DNA from: Amaurobius ferox | Taxonomy: Eukaryota > Arthropoda > Arachnida > Araneae > Amaurobiidae | Length of the DNA stretch: 64,000 bases | Direction of reading: 5' to 3' | NCBI GenBank assembly: GCA_951213105.1 | Contig: OX578142.1 | Coordinates: forward strand, 6,898,649 to 6,962,648 | In this document: positions 1-13,132 of the stretch, one piece after another | Position numbering within the stretch: the stretch's first letter is position 1 | Layout: every line of letters begins with the position of its first letter | Notes under the pieces: model-generated | The model's database searches: none | Told to the model about the DNA's origin: nothing | What the model saw: the letters and a program-made list of their open reading frames with translations, nothing else | Position numbers and translations under genes: made by a program

Positions 1-1674
1 TTTATGCAATCAAATTAATGAATTATCCTTATATGAACGATGGCACAATAAGGAGTGTGTGCTTCCGTTCTTGCTATAATGACTAGAAATTAGCTATTTC
101 AACTTGAGGTTACGAGTTTATGCAATCAAATTAATGAATTATCCTAATATGAACGATGGCACAATAAGGAGTGTGTGCTTACGTTCTTGCTATATTGACT
201 AGAAATTAACTATTTTAGAGTGACGTTACGAGTTTATGCAATCAAATTAATGAATTATCCTTATATGAACGATGGCACAATAAGCAGTGTGTGCTTCCGT
301 TCTTGCTATATTGACTTGAAAGTAGCTATTTTAGAATGAAGTTACGAGTTTATGCAATCAAATTAATGATTTATCCTTATATGAACGTTGGCAGAATAAG
401 GAGTATGTGCTTCCGTTCTTGCTATATTGACAATAAATTTGCTATTTTAGAGTGACGTTACGAGTTTATGCAATCAAATTAATGAATTATCCTTATATGA
501 ACGATGGCACAATAAGGAGTGTGTGCTTCCGATCTTGCTATATTGACTTGAAATTAGCTATTTTAGAATAATGTTACGAGTTTATGCAATCAAATCAATG
601 AATTATCCTTATATGAACGATGGCACAATAAAGAGTGTTTGCTTCCGTTCTTGCTATATTGACTAAAAATTAACTACTTTAGAGTGACGTTACGAGTTTA
701 TGCAATCAAATTAATGAATTATCCTTATATGAACGATGGCAAAATAAGGAGTGTGTGCTTCCGTTTTTGCTATATCAACTAGAAATTAGCTAATTTAGAG
801 GGACGTTACGAGTTTATGCAATCGAATTAATAAATTATCCTTATATGAACGATGGCACAATAAGGAGTGTGTTCTTCCCTTCTTGCTATATTGACTAGAA
901 ATTAGCTATTTTAAAGTGACGTTACGAGTTTATGCAATCAAATCCATGAATTATCCTTATATGAACGATGGCACAATAAGGAGTGTGTGCTTCCGTTCTT
1001 GCTATATTGACTTGAAATTAGCTATTTTAGAATGAAGTTACGAGTTTATGCAATCAAATTAATGAATTATCCTTATATGAACGATGGCACAATAAGGAGT
1101 GTGTGCTTCCGTTCTTGCTATATTGACTTGAAATTAGCTATTTTAGAATGAAGTTACGAGTTTAAGCAATCAAATTAATGAATTATCCTTATATGAACGA
1201 TGGCAGAATAAGAAGTATGTGCTTCCGTTCGTGCTATATTGACTAGAATATAACTATTTTAGAATAAAATTACGAGTTTATGCAATAAAATTAATGAATT
1301 ATCCTTATATGAACGATGGCACAATAAAGAGTGTGTGCTTCCATTCTTGCTATATTGACTAGAAATTAGCTACATTAGAGTGACGTTACGAGTTTCTGCA
1401 ATCAAATTAATGAATTATCCTTATATGAACGATGGCACAATAAGGAATGTATGCTTCCGTTCATGCTATATTGATTAGAAATTAGCTATTTCAAAATGAC
1501 GTTACGAGTTTAGTCAATCAAATTAATGAATTATGCTAATATGAACGATGGCACAATAAGGTGTGTGTGCTTCCGAGCTTGCTATATTGACTAGAAATTA
1601 GCAATTTTAGAGTGACGTTACGAGTTTATGCAATCAAATTAATGAATTATACTTATATGAACGATGGCACAATA

Positions 1675-3865
1675 AGGAATGTGTACTTCCCTTTTTGCTA
1701 TATTGACTAGAAATTAGCTAATTCAAAGTGACGTTACTAGTTTATGCAATCAAATCAATGAATTATCCTTATATGAACGATGTCACAATAAGGAGTTTAT
1801 GCTTCCGCTCTTGCTATATTGACTAGCAATTAGCTATTTTAGAGTGACGTTAAGAGTTTATGCAATCAAATTAATGAATAATCCTTTTGTGAACGATGGC
1901 ACAATAAGGAGTGTGTGCTTCCGTTCTTGCTATATTGACTAGAAAATAGCTATTTTAGAGTGAAGTTACGAGATTATGCAATCAAATTAATGAATTATCC
2001 TTATATGAACTATGGCACCAAAAGGAATGTGTGCTTCCGTTCTTGCTATATTGACTAGCAATTAGCTATTTTAGAGTGACGTTACGAGTTTAGGCAATCA
2101 AATTATGAATTATCCTTGTATGAACGATGGCACAATAAGGAGTGTGTGCTTCCTTTCTTGCTATACTGAGTAGAATATACCTATTTTAGAATGACGTTAC
2201 GAGTTTATGCAATTAAATTAATGAATTATCCTTATATGAACGATGGCGCAATAAGGATTATGTGCTTCCGTTCTTGCTATATTGACTAGAAATTAGCTAT
2301 TTCAAAATGACGTTACGAATTTATGCAATCAAATTAATGAATTATGCTTATATGAACGATGGCACAATAAGGTGTGTGTGCTTCCGATCTTGCTATATTG
2401 ACTTGAAATTAGCTATTTTAGTGTGACGTTACGAGTTTATGCAATCAAATTAATGAATTATCCTTATATGAACGATGGCAAAATAAAGAGTGTGTGCTTC
2501 CATTCTTGCTATATTGACTAGAAATTAGCTACATTAGAGTGACAATACGAGTTTCTGCAATCAAATTAATGAATTATACTTATATGAACGATGGCACAAT
2601 AAGGAATGTATGCTTCCGTTCATGCTATATTGATTAGAAATTAGCTATTTCAAAATGACGTTACGAGATTATGCAATCAAATTAATTAATTATCCGTATA
2701 TGAACGATGGCACAATAAGGTGTGTGTGCTTCCGTTCTTGTTATATTGAATAGAAATTAGCTATTTTAGAGTCACATTACGAGTTTATGCTATCAAATTA
2801 ATGAATTATCCGTATATGAACGATGGCACAATAAAGAGTGTGTGCTTCCGTTCTCGCTATATTAACTCGAAATTAGCAATTTTAGAGTGACGTTACGAGT
2901 TTATGCAATCAATTAATGAATTATACTTATATGAACGATAGCACGATAAGGAGTGTGGGCTTCCATTCTTGCTATATTGACTAGAAATTAGCAATTTCAG
3001 AGTGACGTTACGAGTTAATGCAATCAAATTTATGAATTATCGTTATATGAACCATGGCACAATAAGGAATGTGTACTTCCCTTTTTGCTATATTGACTAG
3101 AAATTAGCTAATTCAAAGTGACGTTACGAGTTTATGCAATCAAATCAATGAATTATCCTTATATGAACGATGTCACAATAAAGAGTTTATGCTTCCGCTC
3201 TTGCTATATTGACTAGCAATTAGCTATTTTAGAGTGACGTTAAGAGTTTATGCAATCAAATTAATGAATAATCCTTATGTGAACGATGGCACAATAAGGA
3301 GTGTGTGCTTCCGTTCTTGCTATATTGACTAGAAAATAGCTATTTTAGAGTGAAGTTTCGAGATTATGCAATCAAATTAATGAATTATCCTTATATGAAC
3401 TATGGCACCAAAAGGAATGTGTGCTTCCGTTCTTGCTATATTGACTAGCAATTAGCTCTTTTAGAGTGACGTTACGAGTTTAGGCAATCAAATTAATGAA
3501 TTATCCTTGTATGAACGATGGCACAATAAGAAGTGTGTGCTTCATTTCTTGCTATACTGAGTAGAATATACCTATTTTAGAATGACGTTACGAGTTTATG
3601 CAATTAAATTAATGAATTATCCTTATATGAACGATGGCACAATAAGGATTATGTGCTTCCGTTCTTGCTATATTGACTAGAAATTAGCTATTTCAAAATG
3701 ACGTTACGAGTTTATGCATTCAAATTAATGAATTATGCTTATATGAACGATGGCACAATAAGGTGTGTGTGCTTCCGATCTTGCTATATTGACTTGAAAT
3801 TAGCTATTTTAGTGTGACGTTACGAGTTTATGCAATCAAATTAATGAATTATCCTTATATGAACG
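1675..3865 (+). repeat. 12-monomer higher-order duplication (period about 1,390 bp)
   Basis: Monomers from about 1675 to 2475 reappear in the same order at about 3065-3865. Shared rare variants include GTGTACTTCCCTTTTTGC (1681 and 3071), GATGTCACAATAA, the ATGTGAACG/TTGTGAACG variant, GGCACCAAAAGGAATG and CTATACTGAGTAGAATATAC. The period is 12 x 116 less 2. The copies differ at several positions, so this duplication is older than the 6-kb one on the right. Boundaries are approximate, read by eye. Confidence 0.75.
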
Positions 3866-6800
3866 ATGGCACAATAAGGAGTGTGTGCTTCCGTTCTTGC
3901 TATATTGACTTGAAATTAGCTATTTTAGAATGAAGTTACGAGTTTATGCAATCAAATTAATGAATTATCCTTATATGAACGATGGCAGAATAAGAAGTAT
4001 GTGCTTCCGTTCGTGCTATATTGACTAGAATATAACTATTTTAGAATAATGTTACGAGTTTATGCCATAAAATTAATGAATTATCCTTATATGAACGATG
4101 GCACAATAAAGAGTGTGTGCTTCCATTCTTGCTATATTGACTAGAAATTAGCTACATTAGAGTGACGTTACGAGTTTCTGCAATCAAATTAATGAATTAT
4201 CCTTATATGAACGATGGCACAATAAGGAATGTATGCTTCCGTTCATGCTATATTGATTAGAAATTAGCTATTTCAAAATGACGTTACGAGTTTATGCAAT
4301 CGAATTAATAAATTATCCTTATATGAACGATGGCACAATAAGGAGTGTGTTCTTCCCTTCTTGCTATATTGACTAGAAATTAGCTATTTCAAAGTGACGT
4401 TACGAGTTTATGCAATCAAATCAATGAATTATCCTTATAGGAACGATGGCACAATAAGGAGTTTGTGCTTCCGCTCTTGCTATATTGACTAGAAATTAGC
4501 TATTTCAAAATGATGTTTCGAGTTTATGCAATCAAATTAATGAATTATGCTTATATGAACGATGGCACACTAAGGTGTGTGTGCTTCCGCTCTTGCTATA
4601 TTGACATGAAATTAGCTACTTTAGAGTGACGTTACGAGTTTATGCAATCAAATTAATGAATTATCCTTATATGAACGATGGCACAATAAGGAGTGTGTGC
4701 TTCCGTTCTTGCTATAATGACTAGAAATTAGCTATTTCAACTTGAGGTTACGAGTTTATGCAATCAAATTTATGAATTATCCTAATATGAACGATGGCAC
4801 AATAAGGAGTGTGTGCTTACGTTCTTGCTATATTGACTAGAAATTAACTATTTTAGAGTGACGTTACGAGTTTATGCAATCAAATTAATGAATTATCCTT
4901 ATATGAACGATGGCACAATAAGCAGTGTGTGCTTCCGTTCTTGCTATATTGACTTGAAAGTAGCTATTTTAGAATGAAGTTACGAGTTTATGCAATCAAA
5001 TTAATGATTTATCCTTATATGAACGTTGGCAAAATAAGGAGTATGTGCTTCCGTTCTTGCTATATTGACAAGAAATTTGCTATTTTAGAGTGACGTTACG
5101 AGTTTATGCAATCAAATTAATGAATTATCCTTATATGAACGATGGCACGATAAAGAGTGTGTGCGTCCGTTCTTCTTTCTATATGAACTAGCAATTAGCA
5201 ATTTTAGAGTGAAGTTACGAGTTTATGCAATCAAATTAATGAATTATCCTTATATGAACGATGGCACAATAAGGAGTGTGTGCTTCCGTTCTTGCTATAT
5301 TGACTAGAATATAACTATTTTAGAATAATGTTACGAGATTATGCAATCAAATCAATGAATTATCCTTATATGAACGATGGCACAATAAAGAGTGTTTGCT
5401 TCCGTTCTTGCTATATTGACTAAAAATTAACTACTTTAGAGTGACGTTACGAGTTTATGCAATCAAATTAATGAATTATCCTTATATGAACGATGGCAAA
5501 ATAAGGAGTGTGTGCTTCCGTTTTTGCTATATCAACTAGAAATTAGCTAATTTAGAGGGACGTTACGAGTTTATGCAATCGAATTAATAAATTATCCTTA
5601 TATGAACGATGGCACAATAAAGAGTGTTTGCTTCCCTTCTTGCTATATTGACTAGAAATTAGCTATTTTAAAGTGACGTTACGAGTTTATGCAATCAAAT
5701 CCATGAATTATCCTTATATGAACGATGGCACAATAAGGAGTGTGTGCTTCCGTTCTTGCTATATTGACTTGAAATTAGCTATTTTAGAATGAAGTTACGA
5801 GTTTATGCAATCAAATTAATGAATTATCCTTATATGAACGATGGCACAATAAGCAGTGTGTGCTTCCGTTCTTGCTATATTGACTTGAAAGTAGCTATTT
5901 TAGAATGAAGTTACGAGTTTATGCAATCAAATTAATGATTTATCCTTATATGAACGTTGGCAAAATAAGGAGTATGTGCTTCCGTTCTTGCTATATTGAC
6001 AAGAAATTTGCTATTTTAGAGTGACGTTACGAGTTTATGCAATCAAATTAATGAATTATCCTTATATGAACGATGGCACGATAAAGAGTGTGTGCGTCCG
6101 TTCTTCTTTCTATATGAACTAGCAATTAGCAATTTTAGAGTGAAGTTACGAGTTTATGCAATCAAATTAATGAATTATCCTTATATGAACGATGGCACAA
6201 TAAGGAGTGTGTGCTTCCGTTCTTGCTATATTGACTAGAATATAACTATTTTAGAATAATGTTACGAGATTATGCAATCAAATCAATGAATTATCCTTAT
6301 ATGAACGATGGCACAATAAAGAGTGTTTGCTTCCGTTCTTGCTATATTGACTAAAAATTAACTACTTTAGAGTGAAGTTACGAGTTTATGCAATCAAATT
6401 AATGAATTATCCTTATATGAAAGATGGCACAATAAGGAGTGTGTGCTTCCGTTCTTGCTATATTGACTAGAATATAACTATTTTAGAATAATGTTACGAG
6501 ATTATGCAATCAAATCAATGAATTATCCTTATATGAACGATGGCACAATAAAGAGTGTTTGCTTCCCTTCTTGCTATATTGACTAGAAATTAGCTATTTT
6601 AAAGTGACGTTACGAGTTTATGCAATCAAATCCATGAATTATCCTTATATGAACGATGGCACAATAAGGAGTGTGTGCTTCCGTTCTTGCTATATTGACT
6701 TGAAATTAGCTATTTTAGAATGAAGTTACGAGTTTATGCAATCAAATTAATGAATTATCCTTATATGAACGATGGCACAATAAGGAGTGTGTGCTTCCGT

Positions 6801-8814
6801 TCTTGCTATATTGACTTGAAATTAGCTATTTTAGAATGAAGTTACGAGTTTAAGCAATCAAATTAATGAATTATCCTTATATGAACGATGGCAGAATAAG
6901 AAGTATGTGCTTCCGTTCGTGCTATATTGACTAGAATATAACTATTTTAGAATAAAATTACGAGTTTATGCAATAAAATTAATGAATTATCCTTATATGA
7001 ACGATGGCACAATAAAGAGTGTGTGCTTCCATTCTTGCTATATTGACTAGAAATTAGCTACATTAGAGTGACGTTACGAGTTTCTGCAATCAAATTAATG
7101 AATTATCCTTATATGAACGATGGCACAATAAGGAATGTATGCTTCCGTTCATGCTATATTGATTAGAAATTAGCTATTTCAAAATGACGTTACGAGTTTA
7201 TGCAATCAAATTAATGAATTATGCTAATATGAACGATGGCACAATAAGGTGTGTGTGCTTCCGAGCTTGCTATATTGACTAGAAATTAGCAATTTTAGAG
7301 TGACGTTACGAGTTTATGCAATCAAATTAATGAATTATACTTATATGAACGATGGCACAATAAGCCGTGTGTGCTTCCGTTCTTGCTATATTGACTTGAA
7401 AGTAGCTATTTTAGAATGAAGTTACGAGTTTATGCAATCAAATTAATGATTTATCCTTATATGAACGTTGGCAGAATAAGGAGTATGTGCTTCCGTTCTT
7501 GCTATATTGACAAGAAATTTGCTATTTTAGAGTGACGTTATGAGTTTATGCAATTAAATTAATGAATTATCCTTATATGAACGATGGCATGATAAGGAGT
7601 GTGTGCGTCCGTTCTTCTTTCTATAAGAACTAGCAATTAGCAATTTTAGAGTGAAGTTACGAGTTTATGCAATCAAATTAATGAATTATCCTTATATGAA
7701 CGATGGCACAATAAGGAGTGTGTGCTTCCGTTCATGCTATATTGACTAGAAATTAGCAATTTTAGAGTGACATTACGAGTTTATGCAATCAAATTAATGA
7801 ATTATCCTTATAGGAACGATGGCACAATAAGGAGTTTGTGATTCCGCTCTTGCTATATTGACTAGAAATTAACTATTTTAGAGTGACGTTACGAGTTTAT
7901 GCAATCAAATTAATGAATTATCCTTATATGAACAATGGCACAATAAGGAGTGTGTGCTTCCGTTCTTGCTATATTGAATAGAAATTAGCAATTTTAGAGT
8001 GACGTTACGAGTTTATGCAATCAAATTAATGAATTATCCTTAGATGAACGATGGCACAATAAGGAGTGTGTGCTTCCGTTCTTGCTATATTGACTTGAAA
8101 TTAGCTATTTTAGAATGACGTTACGAGTTTATGCAATCAAATTAACTAATTATCCTTATATGAACGATGGCAGAATAAGAAGTATGTGCTTCCGTTCGTG
8201 CTATATTGACTAGAATATAACTATTTTAGAATAATGTTACGAGTTTATGCAATAAAATTAATGAATTATCCTTATATGAACGATGGCACAATAAAGAGTG
8301 TGTGCTTCCATTCTTGCTATATTGACTAGAAATTAGCTACATTAGAGTGACGTTACGAGTTTCTGCAATCAAATTAATGAATTATACTTATATGAACGAT
8401 GGCACAATAAGGAATGTATGCTTCCGTTCATGCTATATTGTTTAGAAATTAGTTATTTCAAAATGACGTTACGAGTTTATGCAATCAAATTAATTAATTA
8501 TCCGTATATGAACGATGGCACAATAAGGTGTGTGTGCTTCCGTTCTTGTTATATTGAATAGAAATTAGCTATTTTAGAGTCACATTACGAGTTTATGCTA
8601 TCAAATTAATGAATTATCCGTATATGAACGATGGCACAATAAAGAGTGTGTGCTTCCGTTCTCGCTATATTAACTCGAAATTAGCAATTTTAGAGTGACG
8701 TTACGAGTTTATGCAATCAATTAATGAATTATCCTTATATGAACGATAGCACGATAAGGAGTGTGGGCTTCCATTCTTGCTATATTGACTAGAAATTAGC
8801 AATTTCAGAGTGAA

Positions 8815-10693
8815 GTTACGAGATTATGCAATCAAATTAATGAATTATCCTTATATGAACTATGGCACCAAAAGGAATGTGTGCTTCCGTTCTTGCTATA
8901 TTGACTAGCAATTAGCTATTTTAGAGTGACGTTACGAGTTTAGGCAATCAAATTAATGAATTATCCTTGTATGAACGATGACACAATAAGGAGTGTGTGC
9001 TTCCTTTCTTGCTATACTGAGTAGATTATACCTATTTTAGAATGACGTTACGAGTTTATGCTATTAAATTAATGAATTATCCTTATATGAACGATGGCAC
9101 AATAAGGATTATGTGCTTCCGTTCTTGCTATATTGACTAGAAATTAGCTATTTCAAAATGACGTTACGAGTTTATGCAATCAAATTAATGAAATATGCTT
9201 ATATGAACGATGGCACAATAAGGTGTGTGTGCTTCCGATCTTGCTATATTGACTTGAAATTAGCTATTTTAGTGTGACGTTACGAGTTTATGCAATCAAA
9301 TTAATGAATTATCCTTATATGAACGATGGCAAAATAAGGAGTGTGTGCTTCCGTTCTTGCTATAATGACTATAAATTAGCTATTTCAACTTGAGTTTACG
9401 AGTTTATGCAATCAAATTAATGAATTATCCTAATATGAACGATGGCACAATAAGGAGTGCGTGCTTACGTTCTTGCTATATTGACTAGAAATTAACTATT
9501 TTAGAGTGACGTTACGAGTTTATGCAATCAAATTAATGAATTATCCTTATATGAACGATGGCACAATAAGGAGTGTGTGCTTCCGTTCTTGCTATATTGA
9601 ATAAAAATTAGCAATTTTAGTGTGACGTTACGAGTTTATGCAATCAAATTAATGAATTATCCTTATATGAACGATGGCACAATAAGGAGTGTGTGCTTCT
9701 GTTCTTGCTATATTGACTTGAAATTAGCTATATTAGAATGAAGTTACGAGTTTATGCAATCAAATTAATGAAATATTCTTATATGAATGATGGCAGAATA
9801 AGGAGTGTGTGCTTCGTTCTTGCTAAGTATCAACTAGAAATAAGCTATTTTAGAGTGACGTTACGAGTTTATGCAATCAAATTAACTAATTATCCTTATA
9901 TGAACGATGGCAGAATAAGAAGTATGTGCTTCCGTTCGTGCTATATTGACTAGAATATAACTATTTTAGAATAATGTTACGAGTTTATGCAATAAAATTA
10001 ATGAATTATCCTTATATGAACGATGGCACAATAAAGAGTGTGTGCTTCCGTTCTTGCTATATTGACTCGAAATTAGCAATTTTAGAGTGACGTTACGAGT
10101 TTATGCAATCAATAAATGAAATATCCTTATATGAACGATGGCACGATAAGGAGTGTGGGCTTCAGTTCTTGCTATATTGACTAGAAATTAGCTATTTCAA
10201 AATTACGTTACGAGTTTATGCAATCAAATTTATGAATTATGCTTATATGAACGATGGCACAATAAGGTGCGTGTGCTTCCGATCTTGCTATATTGACTTG
10301 AAATTAGCTATTTTAGAATGAAGTTACGAGTTTATGCAATCAAATTAATGAATTATCCTTATATGAACGATGGCAGAATAAGAAGTATGTGCTTCCGTTC
10401 GTGCTATATTGACTAGAATATAACTATTTTAGAATAATGTTACGAGTTTATGCAATAAAATTAATGAATTATCCTTATATGAACGATGGCACAATAAAGA
10501 GTGTGTGCTTCCATTCTTGCTATATTGACTAGAAATTAGCTACATTAGAGTGACGTTACGAGTTTCTGCAATCAAATTAATGAATTATCCTTATATGAAC
10601 GATGGCACAATAAGGAATGTATGCTTCCGTTCATGCTATATTGATTAGAAATTAGCTATTTCAAAATGACGTTACGAGTTTATGCAATCAAAT
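8815..10693 (+). repeat. Higher-order block, left copy (partner at 22967-24845)
   Basis: This 1.9-kb run of monomers matches 22967-24845 at a constant offset of 14,152 bp. Shared rare variants include GTATGAACGATGACACAATA, TGAGTAGATTATACC, TGCTATTAAATTAATG and the divergent monomer TGCTTCGTTCTTGCTAAG. Removing the transposon plus its 5-bp target duplication leaves 2,551 bp, that is 22 monomers less 1 bp. The pair is therefore a former near-neighbour satellite duplication separated by the insertion. A few substitutions distinguish the copies. Confidence 0.8.
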
Positions 10694-10956
10694 TAATTAA
10701 TTATCCGTATATGAACGATGGCACAATAAGGTGTGTGTGCTTCCGTTCTTGTTATATTGAATAGAAATTAGCTATTTTAGAGTCACATTACGAGTTTATG
10801 CTATCAAATTAATGAATTATCCGTATATGAACGATGGCACAATAAAGAGTGTGTGCTTCCGTTCTCGCTATATTAACTCGAAATTAGCAATTTTAGAGTG
10901 ACGTTACGAGTTTATGCAATCAATTAATGAATTATCCTTATATGAACGATAGCACG

Positions 10957-10961
10957 ATAAG
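10957..10961 (+). repeat. Target-site duplication, left copy (ATAAG)
   Basis: ATAAG directly precedes the TG of the left LTR and recurs directly after the CA of the right LTR at 22558-22562. With the element and one copy removed, the flanks join as GATAGCACGATAAGGAGTG, the satellite sequence found uninterrupted at about 8747-8766 and elsewhere. A 5-bp duplication lies in the 4-6 bp range known for Ty3/gypsy integrases. Confidence 0.95.
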
Positions 10962-10990
10962 TGTCCTAAGGTAACTTCCTTTTTAGGACA
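10962..10990. repeat. Inverted repeat at LTR outer end (left copy)
   Basis: TGTCCTAA at 10962-10969 and TTAGGACA at 10983-10990 are perfect 8-bp inverted repeats separated by 13 bp, with AAGG/CCTT able to pair inside. In element sense this is the extreme 3' end of U5. The same structure lies at 21765-21793 in the other LTR, next to the candidate primer-binding site. It could fold as a hairpin in the RNA or be bound by integrase; function is inferred only. Confidence 0.7.
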
Positions 10991-11045
10991 CGCCCGGTAA
11001 GAGCGCGAAAAAGAATAAGGCCGTGAGTATAAACACAAACATTAA

Positions 11046-11062
11046 TTTATTTACACTATATA
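11046..11062 (-). promoter_or_regulatory. Candidate TATA box and poly(A) signal, 3' LTR
   Basis: On the minus strand TATATAG (11062-11056) is followed about 4 nt later by AATAAA (11051-11046). The order would place initiation and polyadenylation near each other about 65 nt before the LTR end, compatible with a short R region. The region is AT-rich, so chance matches are likely. The same pair is in the other LTR, where promoter use would matter. Confidence 0.3.
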
Positions 11063-11754
11063 AAATATTTACAACAAAATTGATTCAAAATATTCAAAAT
11101 GGAAAGTATACCCCTTTAAGATAATAAATAAACAATTACAAACGTATATGTAGTCTCATAGACTAAAATGTGAAAGATGGTAATTAAAAATTAAATTTAA
11201 ACAATCCTATGCAATATTTTAAATATCCTTAAATCCGGAGAGAGAAGTAAAAAGTACAAATCAGGCACAGGCCCTTAAATGAGTAACTCACCGAGCATTC
11301 GCTGAATGAACAGCCTCTCATGGTTGAGGACAATGCTGCTGGAGTATCTGTTCTCACTCACAACGCCAAAACTTCTCTCTCTCCAAGAATTTAAAACACG
11401 CCCCTGAGGCGCATACAAACATCCCATTGGATTCAGGGTCTTAACCCCTTGACCCCAAAGCACCGCCATTGGCTTTAGGCCTTCCAAAAACAAAAAGCCC
11501 CTTCTCAAGCCCCTGCGAAACTGATATTCCTTCGGCCACTAATTCAAAGTCGCCGAGGACCCTATGACCCTTCCGAAAAGGACAGGACGCCCGTTAAATC
11601 TTTCGGTACGAATCCGAGATCCAAAGCAGCTTCGACATCCAGGTTTTCTATTTCGAGTGCAGATGGCCGAACGAAAAGGCTGACCCCCAAAATAAATAAG
11701 AAGACTCTAGGTCGCATTCCCGAAAATATTGGCTCATGGGTTTACCATGCGACA

Positions 11755-11772
11755 ATATACCTCCATTTCCCC
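11755..11772 (-). other. Polypurine tract (plus-strand primer)
   Basis: In element sense GGGGAAATGGAGG (11772-11760) followed by TATAT abuts the TG of the 3' LTR. A purine run at this place is the RNase H-resistant primer for second-strand synthesis in LTR elements. A near-identical tract lies 138 bp upstream in element sense, at 11898-11910. The 5-nt TATAT between the tract and the LTR is slightly unusual, since cleavage normally falls at the LTR edge. Confidence 0.75.
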
Positions 11773-11917
11773 ATTAAAAATTCCAAAATCCAAAAATTAA
11801 AATTTCAAAATTTCAAAAATTTAAAACTTTTTTTTAAAAAATTTACCATCAAAAACATTAAGCAAATTACCAATGCAATACGCCTTTCTAAAAATTACCT
11901 CCATTTCCCCATTAAAA
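11758..11917 (-). repeat. Duplicated polypurine-tract segment
   Basis: The 22 bp at 11758-11779 recur exactly at 11896-11917 (core CCTCCATTTCCCC on the plus strand), and a weaker AAAAATCC/AAATTTAAAA-like similarity follows each copy. This suggests an imperfect direct duplication of about 138 bp spanning the tract. The inner copy would be a second possible plus-strand primer. Confidence 0.7.
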
Positions 11918-12659
11918 CATCAAAAATCCACAAATTTAAAAAATTTTAAAATTAAAAAATCAAATTAAAAAATTCAATTTTACAAACAAAACCATAAGGC
12001 AAAATCAAAATGTGCTGGAGTGCAATCTGCTTTCCTTCCAGCTACTAAAAACTAACCTCTGAAAACAGAAGTTTCCTCCTATAGTATAATCAAACACATA
12101 GAAAAAACATCATATTGCATATAAAAGACAAAAAAACAATTGTCAATATAAACACAATCCAATAAAATCAAAATATAAAACAAATTGATGAATTCAGGAC
12201 AACAAATCAGAAAGTCTGTTATTTGTGTTGCACAAGGCTGTACAAAGTCACTCAAACTAAATTACTTTTCTCACTGATAATGTTTTTTAGTTCTCCAAAA
12301 GTTTATTTCAAATTGTGCACCAGAAGGCAAAAGCATTGGGATCAGGCATCCCTGAAAATTGTTGTGTATTTTGTTGGCCACTTCTTCTTACAAAAATTAT
12401 CATACCTGCATACGTTCCTTGTTTATGATAAGTGATTATGGAAAATTACCACTGTGTAGAAAGTTTATCACCAAAAGTTGTTGTTGATTGACCGCAATGA
12501 TGAGGAGTGTCTATTCTGTGCACACCCCATAAACACATATTAAAACATTGAACACAATGTCCGATGTCTGCCCTTGCGAAATCAAATTGACTGGCATCTG
12601 GAACCGTTTGCACTGTAAACAAATAAACACAAAGTTTGATGTGTGGCAGCAATAAAATA

Positions 12660-12865
12660 ACTGGAATCTGGACCCGTAGAAAAACTGGCACGTGGACAAC
12701 TTTTCCCAGTATATATAACTGGAACATGTAAAACTGTAGAAAACTGTCCTGTAGAAAACTGGAAACGTGTAAATGTATGCATTGTAAAACGAGACAGTAG
12801 AAATCACGGAAACAGTAGAAAACAGACGGTAGAAATCACAGGAAACGTGTAATTGCCTGTTCTGT
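12660..12865. repeat. Degenerate short repeats around GTAGAAA
   Basis: GTAGAAA recurs at least six times at irregular spacing (12675-12840), in contexts such as CTGTAGAAAACTG, CAGTAGAAATCACGG and CGGTAGAAATCACAGG. AACGTGTAA occurs twice as well. It looks like the remains of a minisatellite inside the element tail. Confidence 0.6.
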
Positions 12866-13132
12866 ATACAAAGTCTGATACATGGAAATTGTTTATAACG
12901 AAAGGCACGTCTGTGGCTATAAATGTTTATACGCCTTGTACTTGGCATAAACTGAAAAAAAACTGATGCAAAATGCTCTATAATGGCAAAAATTGCTATC
13001 CATTGTGTAGCATATTTCTACATATTTTTGTGACCAATGTGCGTATTGTGACAGTTTTAACATCAGTACTGAAAAGAACGCAGTCACCCCGCACAATTCC
13101 GGACACCGTTCTTTCGTGTGGTATCGTGCACT

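Larger units (their letters stand above)
1..10961 (+). repeat. 116-bp satellite array, left arm
   Basis: About 94 head-to-tail monomers of 116 bp. The landmark TTACGAGTTTATGCAATC recurs at about 110, 226, 342 and 458, exactly 116 bp apart, and onward to the transposon. Other constant blocks are TATATGAACGATGGCACAAT, GTGTGTGCTTCC and TTGCTATATTGACTAG. The consensus has about 39 G/C in 116 bases. Monomers differ by scattered substitutions and rare 1-bp indels; for example the AATCAATTAATG variant lacks one base (115 bp). All copies share one orientation. 116 is not a multiple of 3 and stops are frequent in every frame, so the array is non-coding. I do not recognise the family. It could be centromeric, pericentromeric or subtelomeric; the sequence alone does not decide. 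Confidence 0.98.
10962..11754 (-). repeat. 3' LTR of the retrotransposon (left on + strand)
   Basis: 793 bp, from TGTCCTAAGG to GCGACA on the plus strand, that is TGTCGC...GGACA in element sense. It recurs at 21765-22557 at a constant offset of 10,803 bp, and I saw no difference on reading both. As the 3' LTR it should supply the polyadenylation site. An AATAAA on the minus strand lies at 11046-11051, 84 nt before the LTR end. The 77-codon frame inside it (11275-11508) resembles no known protein and exists only because the LTR is repeated. Confidence 0.96.

Noticed and set aside
9738..9953. 71-codon frames at 9738, 23890, 40138, 43849, 47676 and 61592 that are nearly identical, suggesting a conserved small protein
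   Set aside because: They are translations of about two satellite monomers where a divergent variant removes the usual stops. The copies are alike because the higher-order blocks were duplicated; there is no coding signature.
1..10961. Regular direct repeats resembling a CRISPR array
   Set aside because: The 116-bp units are contiguous and similar along their whole length, with no unique spacers and no cas genes.
11046..11051. Firm assignment of R region, promoter and poly(A) site in the LTR
   Set aside because: The TATA-like and AATAAA matches are short and the region is AT-rich, so they are listed only as low-confidence candidates.
11275..11508. 77-codon minus-strand frame present twice, also at 22078-22311
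   Set aside because: It lies wholly in the LTR, is repeated only because the LTR is, and resembles no known protein.
12446..12948. Overlapping minus-strand frames after pol that could be an env remnant
   Set aside because: They overlap in different frames, derive from short degenerate repeats, and lack a convincing signal peptide, cleavage site or membrane anchor.
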